Assembly (NCBI GenBank): GCA_003247345.1
Contig: QJZS01000020.1
Span: forward strand, 1-47,470
Origin: Spirochaetales bacterium
Lineage (GTDB): Bacteria; Spirochaetota; Spirochaetia; Sphaerochaetales; Sphaerochaetaceae
Direction of reading: 5' to 3'
DNA length: 47,470 nucleotides
Below, piece after piece: positions 25,311-33,295 of the stretch (its first letter is position 1; every line of letters begins with the position of its first letter). The position numbers were made by a program, and so were the translations under genes. The notes under the pieces are model-generated. The model was not told the DNA's origin, did not search any database, and saw only the letters and a list, made by a program, of their open reading frames with translations.

Positions 25311-26777
25311 CTAGTCGGCCAGAACCTCTTTGTTGAATGCTTCGATCAACTCATCAATCTGATCGGCAATCTGTGGAATATCCTTCCAGTAGTTTTCATC
25401 ATACCACTGTGCATTGATTTCCTCATAGGTTTTGCCCTGTTGCTCAACCCAAGTGTAATACTTGAGGTTATGCACTGCCAATCTATCGTAGTAGGAAAGC
25501 TCTTTCACATTGTCGATATCCTGATGATGTGCACATCCTGCCAATGCACGTACTGCAGCATATTCGTCGAATTTGCCTTGTATCTCATCCTGTTCTTTCA
25601 AACGAGAAGTGTACATTTCAGAACTGTCAGTGAGGACGGTGAAGACTACATCTTCTTCGGTCATCTCATAGTATTTGGCAATTTTCATTGCACCCAGTAC
25701 GTTGCCGATACCACTGATACCAAAGTATGAGAGTTCTTCAATCTGATCATCTTCAAGACCCATCTTCTTCAGATACTTCTTGCCAGCTGGTTCATTGAAC
25801 AATCGGTAGAGATCAATACAATCTTGGTCATCGATAGCAACGACTAAATCGGTGTTCTTTACATTGTGTACCCAAGGAACATGCTTGTCTCCGATACCTT
25901 CAATACGGTGACCGCCAAATCCATTGCGAAGCAGGGTGGGGCATTGCAAAGCTTCGGCAGCGGCAATCTTGAGCTGAGGGAATTGCTTCTTCAAGTAATC
26001 ACCAGCGGCCAATGTACCGCCACTACCTGTTGCTGAGACGTATGCTCTGACATGATCAGGAGCAACGCCTTCGTCCTTAAGTGCTTCTTCGATTGCAGAG
26101 CCGGTTACTTTATAGTGCCAGAGATAGTTACCGAATTGGTCGAACTGATTGAAAATTACGATGTGGGCACCTCTTTCTTCGTCTAGTTCATGGCACTTAT
26201 CAAATATTTCTTTTACGTTGGATTCGCAACCAGGGGTGGCAATGACTTCGCCTGCAACAGTCTTAAGCCAATTGAAACGTTCCTGACTCATCTCTTCAGG
26301 AAGGATTGCAATTGATTGGCAGGAAAGCAAAGCACTGTTGTAAGCACCTCCACGACAGTAGTTGCCGGTGGAAGGCCAAACAGCCTGTTGGTTCACTGAA
26401 TCAAAATTACCGGAGACGAGTGCTGGTGCAAGACATCCATAGGTTGCGCCTACCTTATGTGCACCGGTGGGGAACCACTTACCTACAAGAGCAAGAACCC
26501 TAGCTTTTACACCGGTGATTTCATGGGGAACCTCAATATAGTTTACACCGCCGAAGGTTCCGCCCTGTTTGGTGGGTTCGTTCTTCCAGGTGATTCTGAA
26601 TAGATTCACAGGATCTACATCCCACAGTCCAACGCTGCTGAGTTTTTCTTTAATTTCAGCAGGTACGGTAGAAGGATCCATCATTTGCTTGAAAGTAGGG
26701 AGCAAGATATTCTTTTCCTTGCACCTTTGGATGTTCTTCTTGCGCACTTCTTCATTGACATTCAAATTTATTAACAT
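25311..26777 (-). CDS. TrpB/cysteine-synthase-like PLP-dependent enzyme
   Basis: 488 residues. The lysine in WFPTGAHKVGATYGCLAPAL is in the position of the Schiff-base Lys of fold-type II enzymes, WPSTGNYCRGGAYNSAL is the substrate loop, and VSATGSGGTLAAGDYLKK is the glycine-rich phosphate-binding loop. It is not YgeX (diaminopropionate ammonia-lyase): it lacks the YgeX KDESKRFGLNAFK region that I recall. Its substrate is unknown. GGAGGA precedes the ATG. It lies between the thrC-like gene and ygfK, transcribed away from ygfK, which ties it to purine breakdown by position. Confidence 0.75.
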   Translation of the reverse strand: MLINLNVNEEVRKKNIQRCKEKNILLPTFKQMMDPSTVPAEIKEKLSSVGLWDVDPVNLFRITWKNEPTKQGGTFGGVNYIEVPHEITGVKARVLALVGKWFPTGAHKVGATYGCLAPALVSGNFDSVNQQAVWPSTGNYCRGGAYNSALLSCQSIAILPEEMSQERFNWLKTVAGEVIATPGCESNVKEIFDKCHELDEERGAHIVIFNQFDQFGNYLWHYKVTGSAIEEALKDEGVAPDHVRAYVSATGSGGTLAAGDYLKKQFPQLKIAAAEALQCPTLLRNGFGGHRIEGIGDKHVPWVHNVKNTDLVVAIDDQDCIDLYRLFNEPAGKKYLKKMGLEDDQIEELSYFGISGIGNVLGAMKIAKYYEMTEEDVVFTVLTDSSEMYTSRLKEQDEIQGKFDEYAAVRALAGCAHHQDIDNVKELSYYDRLAVHNLKYYTWVEQQGKTYEEINAQWYDENYWKDIPQIADQIDELIEAFNKEVLAD

Positions 26778-26823
26778 GCCTATTCCTCCGTGGTGACATT
26801 TATTTGCTATTTTGGTTTAATCA

Positions 26824-26851
26824 AGTATACCGTAATGAGAAAAAATGTAAA
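26824..26851 (-). promoter_or_regulatory. promoter of the PLP enzyme gene
   Basis: On the minus strand TTTACA (26851-26846) and TATACT (26829-26824) are separated by 16 bp. Each is one mismatch from the consensus. It lies about 47 bases before the ATG at 26777. Confidence 0.6.
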
Positions 26852-27037
26852 GTAATTATTCGTAAAAGAATAATTTTTTAGAAATTTATTGCGTTAACTA
26901 GTAGTCTTGATTAATTTTTTAGGTATCCCTCAAATTCTCATACAAAGTACTTATGTTTTTCTTTTATGTGTTCTTGTTTTTTTATAGCGATTGGAAAAAA
27001 TAAGGTCAAGGAAGTTTCGCCGATATTACCTAAATTT

Positions 27038-27054
27038 GTTGCGAAATGTTGCAA
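27038..27054 (+). promoter_or_regulatory. GTTGC direct-repeat regulatory site before ygfK
   Basis: The site GTTGCGAAATGTTGCAA contains two GTTGC words exactly 10 bp apart, one helical turn. It ends 6 bases before the -35 box of ygfK, a position suited to an activator. Related 17-bp sites lie before ygeW and ade. Confidence 0.55.
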
Positions 27055-27060
27055 TTGTGA

Positions 27061-27088
27061 TTGACTTCTCTTCAAACTACATTAAAAT
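27061..27088 (+). promoter_or_regulatory. ygfK promoter
   Basis: TTGACT (27061-27066) and TAAAAT (27083-27088), 16 bp apart, each one base from consensus. The predicted start near 27095 leaves a leader of about 40 nt. Confidence 0.6.
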
Positions 27089-27136
27089 GAAGAATGGTTG
27101 GGTACCAAGCCCGATGACACCTTTTAAGGAGTGAAT

Positions 27137-30100
27137 ATGGGAGACATTATGCGTCCGGTTCCATTTACGGAACTCATCAATCGTATCGTTGGTGAATATC
27201 GCAACCATCATTCAATATTCGGTATCGCCGAAGAACAATTTTATCATGTAAGCGGGAAAAACAGTGTAAGTGTGTTTTCTCAGAAGTGTGCTACCCCTTG
27301 TGGACCTGCAGCAGGACCTCATACTCAGTTGGCACAGAATATCATCACCAGTTATTTAGTAGGCGGTCGGTTCATGGAACTGAAGACTGTCCAGGTATTG
27401 GACACGTTGGAGATCACCAAACCCTGCATAGATGCCCGCGATGAAGCGTATAACGTCGAGTGGTCAAGCGAGTATACCTTGCCCAAGGCTTGGGATGAGT
27501 ATGCCAAAGCATGGATCATTCTTCATTTGCTTGAGGCTCTGTTGAACAAAGGTTCCTTTGAGAAGCCTTCTTTCATATTCAACATGTCAGTCGGTTATAA
27601 CCTTGAAGGTATCAAAACTGAGAAAATGCAGAATTTTATCGACTGCATGATTGATGCCAAAAAGGACGAGCGTTTTTCTGAATATCTAGAAGAACTCGAG
27701 GCTCTGTTGGACGAAGGTTTGTTTGAAGGTACTCCATGGGAAGGATTGGAAAAGAAAGTCAAAGGCATCAGTAAGAAAATAAGTGCAAACATCAGCCCTT
27801 GTACTACGCTGAGTACCATGCATGGATGTCCCCCCAAAGAAATTGAAGCAATCTGTACCTATATGTTGACCGAGAAAAAGGTTGATACGTTCGTAAAGCT
27901 CAATCCCACTTTGCTGGGTTTTGATACGGTGAGAAAAATCCTTGATGATTTGGGATTTGATTACCTGCAGTTGAAGAAAGAGAGTTTTGAGCATGATTTG
28001 CAATATGCCGATGCCATAGCAATGTTGCATCGCTTATTTGATCTTGCAAAAACTCAGGGTAAAGGCTTTGGCGTGAAGCTGACCAATACCCTTGGATCGG
28101 TGAATGATCAGGACGTACTTCCCGGAGATGAGATGTACATGTCAGGAAGGGCCTTGCTGCCACTTTCCACTACTGTCGCCTGTAAACTTAGCAAAGAGTT
28201 TGAAGGGAATATGCCGATAAGCTACAGTGGCGGTGCGAATGCTTTTACGATCAAAGACTTGTTTGAGAGTGGTATCCGTCCGATTACTTTGGCTACCGAT
28301 ATGCTCAAGCCCGGCGGGTATAACCGCATGCACCAACTCTGTGAAATTCTTGAAAAGAGTGATGCTTGGGGCATGAAAAAGATTGATGTGCAAAAAATTG
28401 AACAGCTTTCTAAAGATGCAAGAGCTGGAAAATATGCTGTTACTCAAAAAGAATTCCGTGGAACCGATTCCGTAAAGATTGGCGACGAACTCCCTATGTT
28501 CGACTGTTATGTTGCGCCTTGCCAGACTGCATGCCCAATTCATCAGGATGTTCCAGAGTATGTGCAGTTGGTCGGACAAGGTCGCTACGGTGAAGCCTTG
28601 GCTGTCATCTATGACAAGAATGCACTTCCTGCTATCACCTCCCATATCTGTGATCACCAATGTCAGCTGCATTGTACCCGTATGGATTACGAGGGAGCTG
28701 TACGTATCCGTGACTTGAAACGAATTGCTGTTGAGAATGGATTTGAGGAATACAAGCAACTTTGGGAAGGTCCCAGTGACAAAGCAGAGGTGAAAGCTGC
28801 AGTGGTAGGAGCAGGTCCGGCAGGATTGTCTGCAGCGTATTTCCTGGCACGCTCCGGTTTCGATACAGCTGTCTTTGAACGTGAAGAAAGTGCGGGTGGT
28901 GTGGTTAGGCATGTCATCCCTGGATTCCGACTGCCTGTCGAAGCCATTGAAAGTGATATAGCCTTCATCAAAGCCCATGGTGTTGCGTTCAATTTTGGAG
29001 TAGATACCGAAAAGATGACCGTTGAAGCATTGAAGGCTGAAGGGTATTCCTTCATTTTCTATGCAATTGGAAGTGAAGTCGATAATGATATCCCTCTACA
29101 GGGGGATCGAAGCAGAGTGCGTCCTTCTCTTTCCTTCCTCTCCTCATTCCGAAAAGACCCTTCCAAGATTACGCTTGGAAAACATGTCGTGGTTGTTGGC
29201 GGTGGTAATACTGCTATGGATAGTGCTCGTGCTGCCTTGCGGGTAGCAGGAGTTGAGAAGGTAACCGTCCTTTATCGGAGAACAGAGAAAGAAATGCCGG
29301 CTGACCTTGAGGAATATGGTCAAGCCAAGAGTGAGAATGTGGAATTCATTTTCCTTGCAAATCCTGAAAGTTTTGATGGGAACCTGCTGAGTGTACGTAA
29401 GATGGCACTCGGGGAAAAGGATGCCAGTGGCCGGAGAAGACCCGTTGCAACCGAGCAGACCTTTACCATTGAAGCCGATGTCATGATTACTGCCATCGGG
29501 GAACATGCAGACTCCGATAGGCTTACTTGGTACGGGGTTCCCATCAATGAAAAAGGATGGGCAAGAACAAATAAAGAGACCAAGGAAACAGAAATCGACG
29601 ATGTCTATGTCATTGGTGATGCCCAAAGTGGTCCTTCGACGGTTGTGCAATGTATTGCGAGTGCACGAACTGCCGTAGAAGCTGCCATTGACAAAGTTCT
29701 GGGTCCTGAGGACGAGCATGAACATCATCATCACCATCATGACGATGAGGCTTGCGATTGTGGCCATGATCATGAGGAAGAACACGATCTTGAACTGGAA
29801 AATGAAGAACACGACCATAGCCTCGAAATGCTCGGTGATGACGATGAGATGACCGATGAAGAGCGAGTGCAATTGGAGCATGATGAGAATGAGTTCTTCG
29901 GTGAGGTTGTTGCCAAGAAGAACAAGATTCTTAGTTCCAAGGAGTTCGGTGATAAGAAGTTTGCCCAGACCGAAGCCCAACGTTGTATGGAGTGTTCTTA
30001 TCTCTGTAACAAGTGTGTAGACGTCTGTCCGAACCGTGCAAATGTTGCCATCGATGTACGAAATAGTGGTATGTTTGCCGATCCATTCCAGATTGTGCAC

Positions 30101-30403
30101 TTGGATGCTTACTGCAATGAATGCGGTAACTGTGAAACCTTCTGCCCTTATGACGGCGGTCCATATAAAAAGAAATTCACGCTGTTCAGTTTGGAAGAAG
30201 ACTTCAACAATTCTGAAAACGATGGATTTTATCCTGAGGGTGAAGACCTGATGGTTCGCTTTGAAGGTAAGGTGTATGACTGCTCAATCGATGGAGATGG
30301 TATTCTGACCGGTGATGAGGAAGGAATAACTGATGAAGTAGCTGCATTGATAGAAGAAATCTACACCTCATACAGCTATCTTCTCGGGTATGTTGAAGCG
30401 TAA
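27137..30403 (+). CDS. ygfK: YgfK: iron-sulfur flavoprotein oxidoreductase of purine catabolism, with His-rich insertion
   Basis: 1,088 residues. Domains in order: a dihydroorotate-dehydrogenase-like barrel (FSQKCATPCGPAAGPHTQ, STMHGCPPKEIEAIC); a GltD-like part with cysteines from Cys457 (CYVAPCQTACPIHQD, CDHQCQLHC); FAD loop VVGAGPAGLSAAYFLARSG near 557; NAD(P)H loop VVVVGGGNTAMDSARAA near 684; two C-terminal ferredoxin clusters (C950MEC...VCP and C993NECGNC...CP). Recent work on anaerobic purine breakdown assigns YgfK a reductase role; older annotation says selenate reductase. Residues about 856-922 are a His/Asp/Glu-rich insertion absent from E. coli YgfK as I recall it. Start: ATG at 27137 after AAGGAG; it gives MGDIMRPVPF as in E. 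coli. A GTG at 27131 overlaps the ribosome site. Confidence 0.93.
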   Translation: MGDIMRPVPFTELINRIVGEYRNHHSIFGIAEEQFYHVSGKNSVSVFSQKCATPCGPAAGPHTQLAQNIITSYLVGGRFMELKTVQVLDTLEITKPCIDARDEAYNVEWSSEYTLPKAWDEYAKAWIILHLLEALLNKGSFEKPSFIFNMSVGYNLEGIKTEKMQNFIDCMIDAKKDERFSEYLEELEALLDEGLFEGTPWEGLEKKVKGISKKISANISPCTTLSTMHGCPPKEIEAICTYMLTEKKVDTFVKLNPTLLGFDTVRKILDDLGFDYLQLKKESFEHDLQYADAIAMLHRLFDLAKTQGKGFGVKLTNTLGSVNDQDVLPGDEMYMSGRALLPLSTTVACKLSKEFEGNMPISYSGGANAFTIKDLFESGIRPITLATDMLKPGGYNRMHQLCEILEKSDAWGMKKIDVQKIEQLSKDARAGKYAVTQKEFRGTDSVKIGDELPMFDCYVAPCQTACPIHQDVPEYVQLVGQGRYGEALAVIYDKNALPAITSHICDHQCQLHCTRMDYEGAVRIRDLKRIAVENGFEEYKQLWEGPSDKAEVKAAVVGAGPAGLSAAYFLARSGFDTAVFEREESAGGVVRHVIPGFRLPVEAIESDIAFIKAHGVAFNFGVDTEKMTVEALKAEGYSFIFYAIGSEVDNDIPLQGDRSRVRPSLSFLSSFRKDPSKITLGKHVVVVGGGNTAMDSARAALRVAGVEKVTVLYRRTEKEMPADLEEYGQAKSENVEFIFLANPESFDGNLLSVRKMALGEKDASGRRRPVATEQTFTIEADVMITAIGEHADSDRLTWYGVPINEKGWARTNKETKETEIDDVYVIGDAQSGPSTVVQCIASARTAVEAAIDKVLGPEDEHEHHHHHHDDEACDCGHDHEEEHDLELENEEHDHSLEMLGDDDEMTDEERVQLEHDENEFFGEVVAKKNKILSSKEFGDKKFAQTEAQRCMECSYLCNKCVDVCPNRANVAIDVRNSGMFADPFQIVHLDAYCNECGNCETFCPYDGGPYKKKFTLFSLEEDFNNSENDGFYPEGEDLMVRFEGKVYDCSIDGDGILTGDEEGITDEVAALIEEIYTSYSYLLGYVEA

Positions 30404-30413
30404 GGAGAATCGA

Positions 30414-31736
30414 GTGGCTACTACAGTAATCAAACAAACAACTATCATGCAGACCCAACCCCCATTCTTGGTGGAAGAGGATGTCGATATCGTAATCGTT
30501 GATGACCTGATCACCAAAGTAGGAAAAGGGGAAGCGCAGAAAGTCCAAGCCGACAAAGTGATCGACGGAAGAGGGAAAACTGTGATTCCTGGGAATGTAT
30601 GTTCCCATCATCATTACTACTCAGGGTTGTCACGAGGGATGTTGGTCAATGCAGGACCACAGACCGACTTTATTCAAGTATTGAAAGAGTGGTGGTGGCG
30701 TTTGGATAGGGCTTTGGATGAGGAAGCTTGTTACTACAGCTCCTTGATCTGCAGTCTTGATGCAATTGCCAGTGGAACCACTACGTGCATTGATCACCAT
30801 GCAAGTCCTTCTTATATTGCAGGATCTTTGGATGCCATTGCCAACGGTATGGAAGAGATCGGGGTTCGTGGAGCCACCTGTTATGAGGTGACCGACCGAA
30901 ATGGCGGTATGAAGGAAGTTGAGGCTGGTGTTCAGGAAAACATTCGTTTTGCCAAGGAGGCAAAGAATCGCTCCTTGGTTCGAGGAATGATTGGAGGACA
31001 CGCCCCCTTTACCATCCCTGATGAAGGGTTGCGTCTGATGAGCGAAGCCATGCAAGAGACCGGAGCAGGGCTCCACTTGCATGTGGCTGAAGACAAGTAC
31101 GATGTGGTGCACAGTCATCACATGTACAACTTGGATATCATGGATCGCTTGGAGAAATTCGGGCTTCTCACAGATAACTCTCTGTTGGTGCATGGACTTT
31201 GGCTTAATGAGGCTGAAGTGGATAAGTTGAATAGTTATGATTGTTTCCTTGCCCACAACGGAAGAAGCAATATGAATAACAACGTCGGATATTTCAAAAA
31301 CATCCAGAAGGTGAAGAATCTGGTCATTGGTACTGACGGTTGCGGTGGCAATATGTTTGAGGAATTGAAGCTTGCATTCTTCAAGCATAAAGATCAGGGT
31401 GGCTCATGGTGGCCCAGTGATTTTGTAACAGCCCTGAACCGCGGAAATGAACTTGTGGGTAAATACTTTGACGGTACATTCGGCAAGGTGGAAGCAGGAT
31501 ATAAGGCAGATTTGACCATCTGTGATTATCATGCACCGACCCCACTGGTTAAAGAAAACAGTCCTAATCATTTTGTTTGGGGCATGAGCAGCAATTGCGT
31601 GGAAAGCGTAATGGTCAATGGGAAATTGGTGATGGAAAACCATCAGTTCCCAGGTATTGATGTCGAGCGAATCTACGATGAAGCTGCCAAGGTTGCCCAA
31701 AGAGTATGGGCTAAAGTTGATACAATCGCTCCGTAA
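30414..31736 (+). CDS. ssnA: SsnA amidohydrolase, GTG start
   Basis: Amidohydrolase-superfamily enzyme with metal-binding histidines in NVCSHHHYYSGLSRG (His65-67), LHLHVAEDKYDVVHSHHMYN, and LVHGLWLNEAE, and the aspartate in VIGTDGCGGNMFEELKLAFFKH. It matches E. coli SsnA along its length (DRALDEE, IDHHASPSYIAGSLD, NGRSNMNNNVGYF). The likely reaction is hydrolysis of a purine-derived ring or amidine. The start is GTG at 30414: AAGGAG (30402-30407) overlaps the ygfK stop and lies six bases upstream, giving 440 residues. An ATG at 30390 would lie inside ygfK. Confidence 0.92.
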   Translation: MATTVIKQTTIMQTQPPFLVEEDVDIVIVDDLITKVGKGEAQKVQADKVIDGRGKTVIPGNVCSHHHYYSGLSRGMLVNAGPQTDFIQVLKEWWWRLDRALDEEACYYSSLICSLDAIASGTTTCIDHHASPSYIAGSLDAIANGMEEIGVRGATCYEVTDRNGGMKEVEAGVQENIRFAKEAKNRSLVRGMIGGHAPFTIPDEGLRLMSEAMQETGAGLHLHVAEDKYDVVHSHHMYNLDIMDRLEKFGLLTDNSLLVHGLWLNEAEVDKLNSYDCFLAHNGRSNMNNNVGYFKNIQKVKNLVIGTDGCGGNMFEELKLAFFKHKDQGGSWWPSDFVTALNRGNELVGKYFDGTFGKVEAGYKADLTICDYHAPTPLVKENSPNHFVWGMSSNCVESVMVNGKLVMENHQFPGIDVERIYDEAAKVAQRVWAKVDTIAP

Positions 31737-31788
31737 GTGAGATCGATTACGATACAGACGAATATATTTTCTAAAGAGGTAATGAAAC

Positions 31789-33003
31789 ATGTCAATTCAG
31801 GAACAAATAAGGGCCAAAGCAGCCGAATATCGTGATTACACGGCACTCAATCTGTCCAAGATGGTACAGACCAAGAGCTATAGTTCTCAGGAAGAGGACG
31901 TTTGCCGTCTCATTGTTACGCTTTGTGAGGAGGCTGGTTTTGATGAAGTCTATATCGATGGCCTCGGTTCTGTAATCGGACGCGTAGGAAACGGCCCTAA
32001 GAAGCTCGCTTTTGATGCTCATATCGATACAGTTGAGGTCGGGAATCTCAAGAACTGGGAATTCGATCCATTTAGCGGTGAGATTAAAGATGGAAAGGTT
32101 TGGGGTAGAGGGTCCAGCGATCAGAAGGGTGGTGCAGCATCCATGATTACTGCCGGCCGTATTCTCAAAGAGCTTGGCTATGGTGGTGAATATACCGTGT
32201 ACTTTACCTTCACCGTTATGGAAGAAGACTGTGACGGAATGTGCTGGAAGTATCTCATTGAAGAAGAAAACTTCAAACCCGATCTGATCGTTTCTACAGA
32301 ACCTACCAGTTGTCGTCTTTACCGTGGACATCGCGGTAGAATGGAAATCCGTGTAATCCTGAGAGGAATTTCATGCCACGGCAGTGCCCCAGAGCGTGGA
32401 GTGAGTGCAGCCTATAAAGCAGCAAAGGCAGCCTTGGCTATCGAGCAATTGAATAAGGACCTCAAGCCGGATGCAGAGAATTTCCTTGGGAAAGGTACGA
32501 TTACTGTAAGTGTGATGGATGTAAAGGGCCCCAGCCAGTGTGCAGTCGCTGATTACGCCATGCTCTATCTCGATAGACGTCTGACCTGGGGTGAAGATGC
32601 TGATCTTGCAATCTCTCAAGTACGAGAATATATCAGCAAAGCTACCGGCGATGATCCTGCTTCAATCGTAGTAGAGATGCCTGATTATGAGAAAGTAGGC
32701 TGGACAAAGAAGCCTTATTCTCAGGAACTCTACTTCCCCACCTGGAAAATTGATGCTGATCATGTGTTGGTCCAAGCTGGTATTGCCGGGCATGAGGCTC
32801 TCTTCGGGAAAAAACCTGTTGTAGACAAGTGGACCTTCTCTACCAATCTGGTAGCTACCACCGGTCGTCATAAGATTCCAGCAATTGGATTCGGCCCTGG
32901 GGATGAGGCTCAGGCACATGCTCCAAACGAAATCAACCGTGTTGATGATTTGGAAATCTGTGCAGCATTCTATGCCATGCTTCCTTACACTTTGGAAAAG
33001 TAA
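31789..33003 (+). CDS. ygeY: YgeY M20-family hydrolase
   Basis: 404-residue zinc-dependent hydrolase of the M20/ArgE/DapE family. Metal ligands and catalytic residues are visible: DAHIDTVEVG (His78, Asp80), GRGSSDQKGG (Asp111) and TVMEEDCDG (catalytic Glu pair near 145), with the dimerisation domain between (HRGRMEIRVILRGISCHGSA). In E. coli it belongs to the ygeWXY-ygfK cluster, where it is thought to release carbamoyl or ureido groups from a purine-derived intermediate. AGAGG is 10 bases before the ATG. It is 52 bases after ssnA and ends at a strong terminator, so ygfK-ssnA-ygeY form one operon. Confidence 0.92.
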   Translation: MSIQEQIRAKAAEYRDYTALNLSKMVQTKSYSSQEEDVCRLIVTLCEEAGFDEVYIDGLGSVIGRVGNGPKKLAFDAHIDTVEVGNLKNWEFDPFSGEIKDGKVWGRGSSDQKGGAASMITAGRILKELGYGGEYTVYFTFTVMEEDCDGMCWKYLIEEENFKPDLIVSTEPTSCRLYRGHRGRMEIRVILRGISCHGSAPERGVSAAYKAAKAALAIEQLNKDLKPDAENFLGKGTITVSVMDVKGPSQCAVADYAMLYLDRRLTWGEDADLAISQVREYISKATGDDPASIVVEMPDYEKVGWTKKPYSQELYFPTWKIDADHVLVQAGIAGHEALFGKKPVVDKWTFSTNLVATTGRHKIPAIGFGPGDEAQAHAPNEINRVDDLEICAAFYAMLPYTLEK

Positions 33004-33038
33004 GAGAGAAGAAGGATCGAGCATAATATGGTATAATA

Positions 33039-33070
33039 CAGCCACAGGGAAAGTTCCTTGTGGCTGTTTG
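33039..33070 (+). terminator. terminator of ygfK-ssnA-ygeY
   Basis: Arms CAGCCACAGGGAA (33039-33051) and TTCCTTGTGGCTG (33054-33066), with one mismatch, and a TTT run follow 36 bases after the ygeY stop. Confidence 0.8.
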
Positions 33071-33102
33071 GAAATTGGCGTTTTTCATTAATTGTATGTA
33101 GC

Positions 33103-33108
33103 TATAAT
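33103..33108 (+). promoter_or_regulatory. -10 box for the 8-oxoguanine deaminase-ygfM-xdhD operon
   Basis: A perfect TATAAT lies just downstream of the ygeY terminator. The -35 is weak (GTTTTT or TTTTTC near 33080-33086). The predicted transcript start near 33115 leaves a leader of about 180 nt. Confidence 0.5.
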
Positions 33109-33114
33109 GGATGA

Positions 33115-33295
33115 ATTGCCACATTACCCATCAGGTGCAAAAGGGGCTCTGCCTTCTGGGTAATAAGGAAGAATCAAGGTTGTGGAGTTGCCCCCTTCCT
33201 TCTCCATGCCTTCCTTGCGGGTTAGCCGCATGCCGTAGAGTGTGTCTTGCAAGCAAACCGACATGGTCCTGCAAGACTTAAGGAGATACATTGGC
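33115..33295 (+). promoter_or_regulatory. structured leader RNA, candidate riboswitch
   Basis: Several perfect stems lie in a row: ATTACCCA/TGGGTAAT (33123-33130 with 33157-33164), AAGGAAG/CTTCCTT (33165-33171 with 33195-33201), CATGC/GCATG (33205-33209 with 33228-33232), and GTCTTGCA/TGCAAGAC (33244-33251 with 33270-33277), the last enclosing an ACC-GACAT-GGT mini-hairpin. The last stem ends just before the ribosome site AGGAG (33281-33285), so folding could control translation. As the operon encodes a molybdenum enzyme, the Moco RNA motif is one idea, but I cannot confirm the match from memory. Confidence 0.5.

Noticed and set aside
25311..26777. Identification of the TrpB-like gene as ygeX
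   Set aside because: The lysine motif and length differ from diaminopropionate ammonia-lyase; it belongs to another fold-type II group.
26852..26873. AATTATTC-GTAAAA-GAATAATT hairpin followed by Ts
   Set aside because: It has a terminator-like look, but the stem is almost all A-T and it lies upstream of, not after, any gene; probably chance in AT-rich DNA.
26888..26898. ATTGCGTTAAC resembling half of the araA operator
   Set aside because: Only one half-site, without the second arm, and in front of unrelated genes.
27131..27136. GTG start of ygfK
   Set aside because: It overlaps the AAGGAG ribosome site; the ATG at 27137 gives correct spacing and matches the family N-terminus.
28142..28978. 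A 278-residue open frame antisense to ygfK
   Set aside because: It lies wholly opposite a well-supported gene, has a Cys/His/Ser-rich composition typical of a shadow frame and no ribosome site.
29144..30100. A 318-residue open frame antisense to the 3' half of ygfK
   Set aside because: Shadow of ygfK; its Met/Ile/Val-rich repeat is the antisense of the His/Asp-rich insertion.
30630..31388. A 252-residue frame antisense to ssnA
   Set aside because: No family features, and ssnA matches its known family along the whole length.
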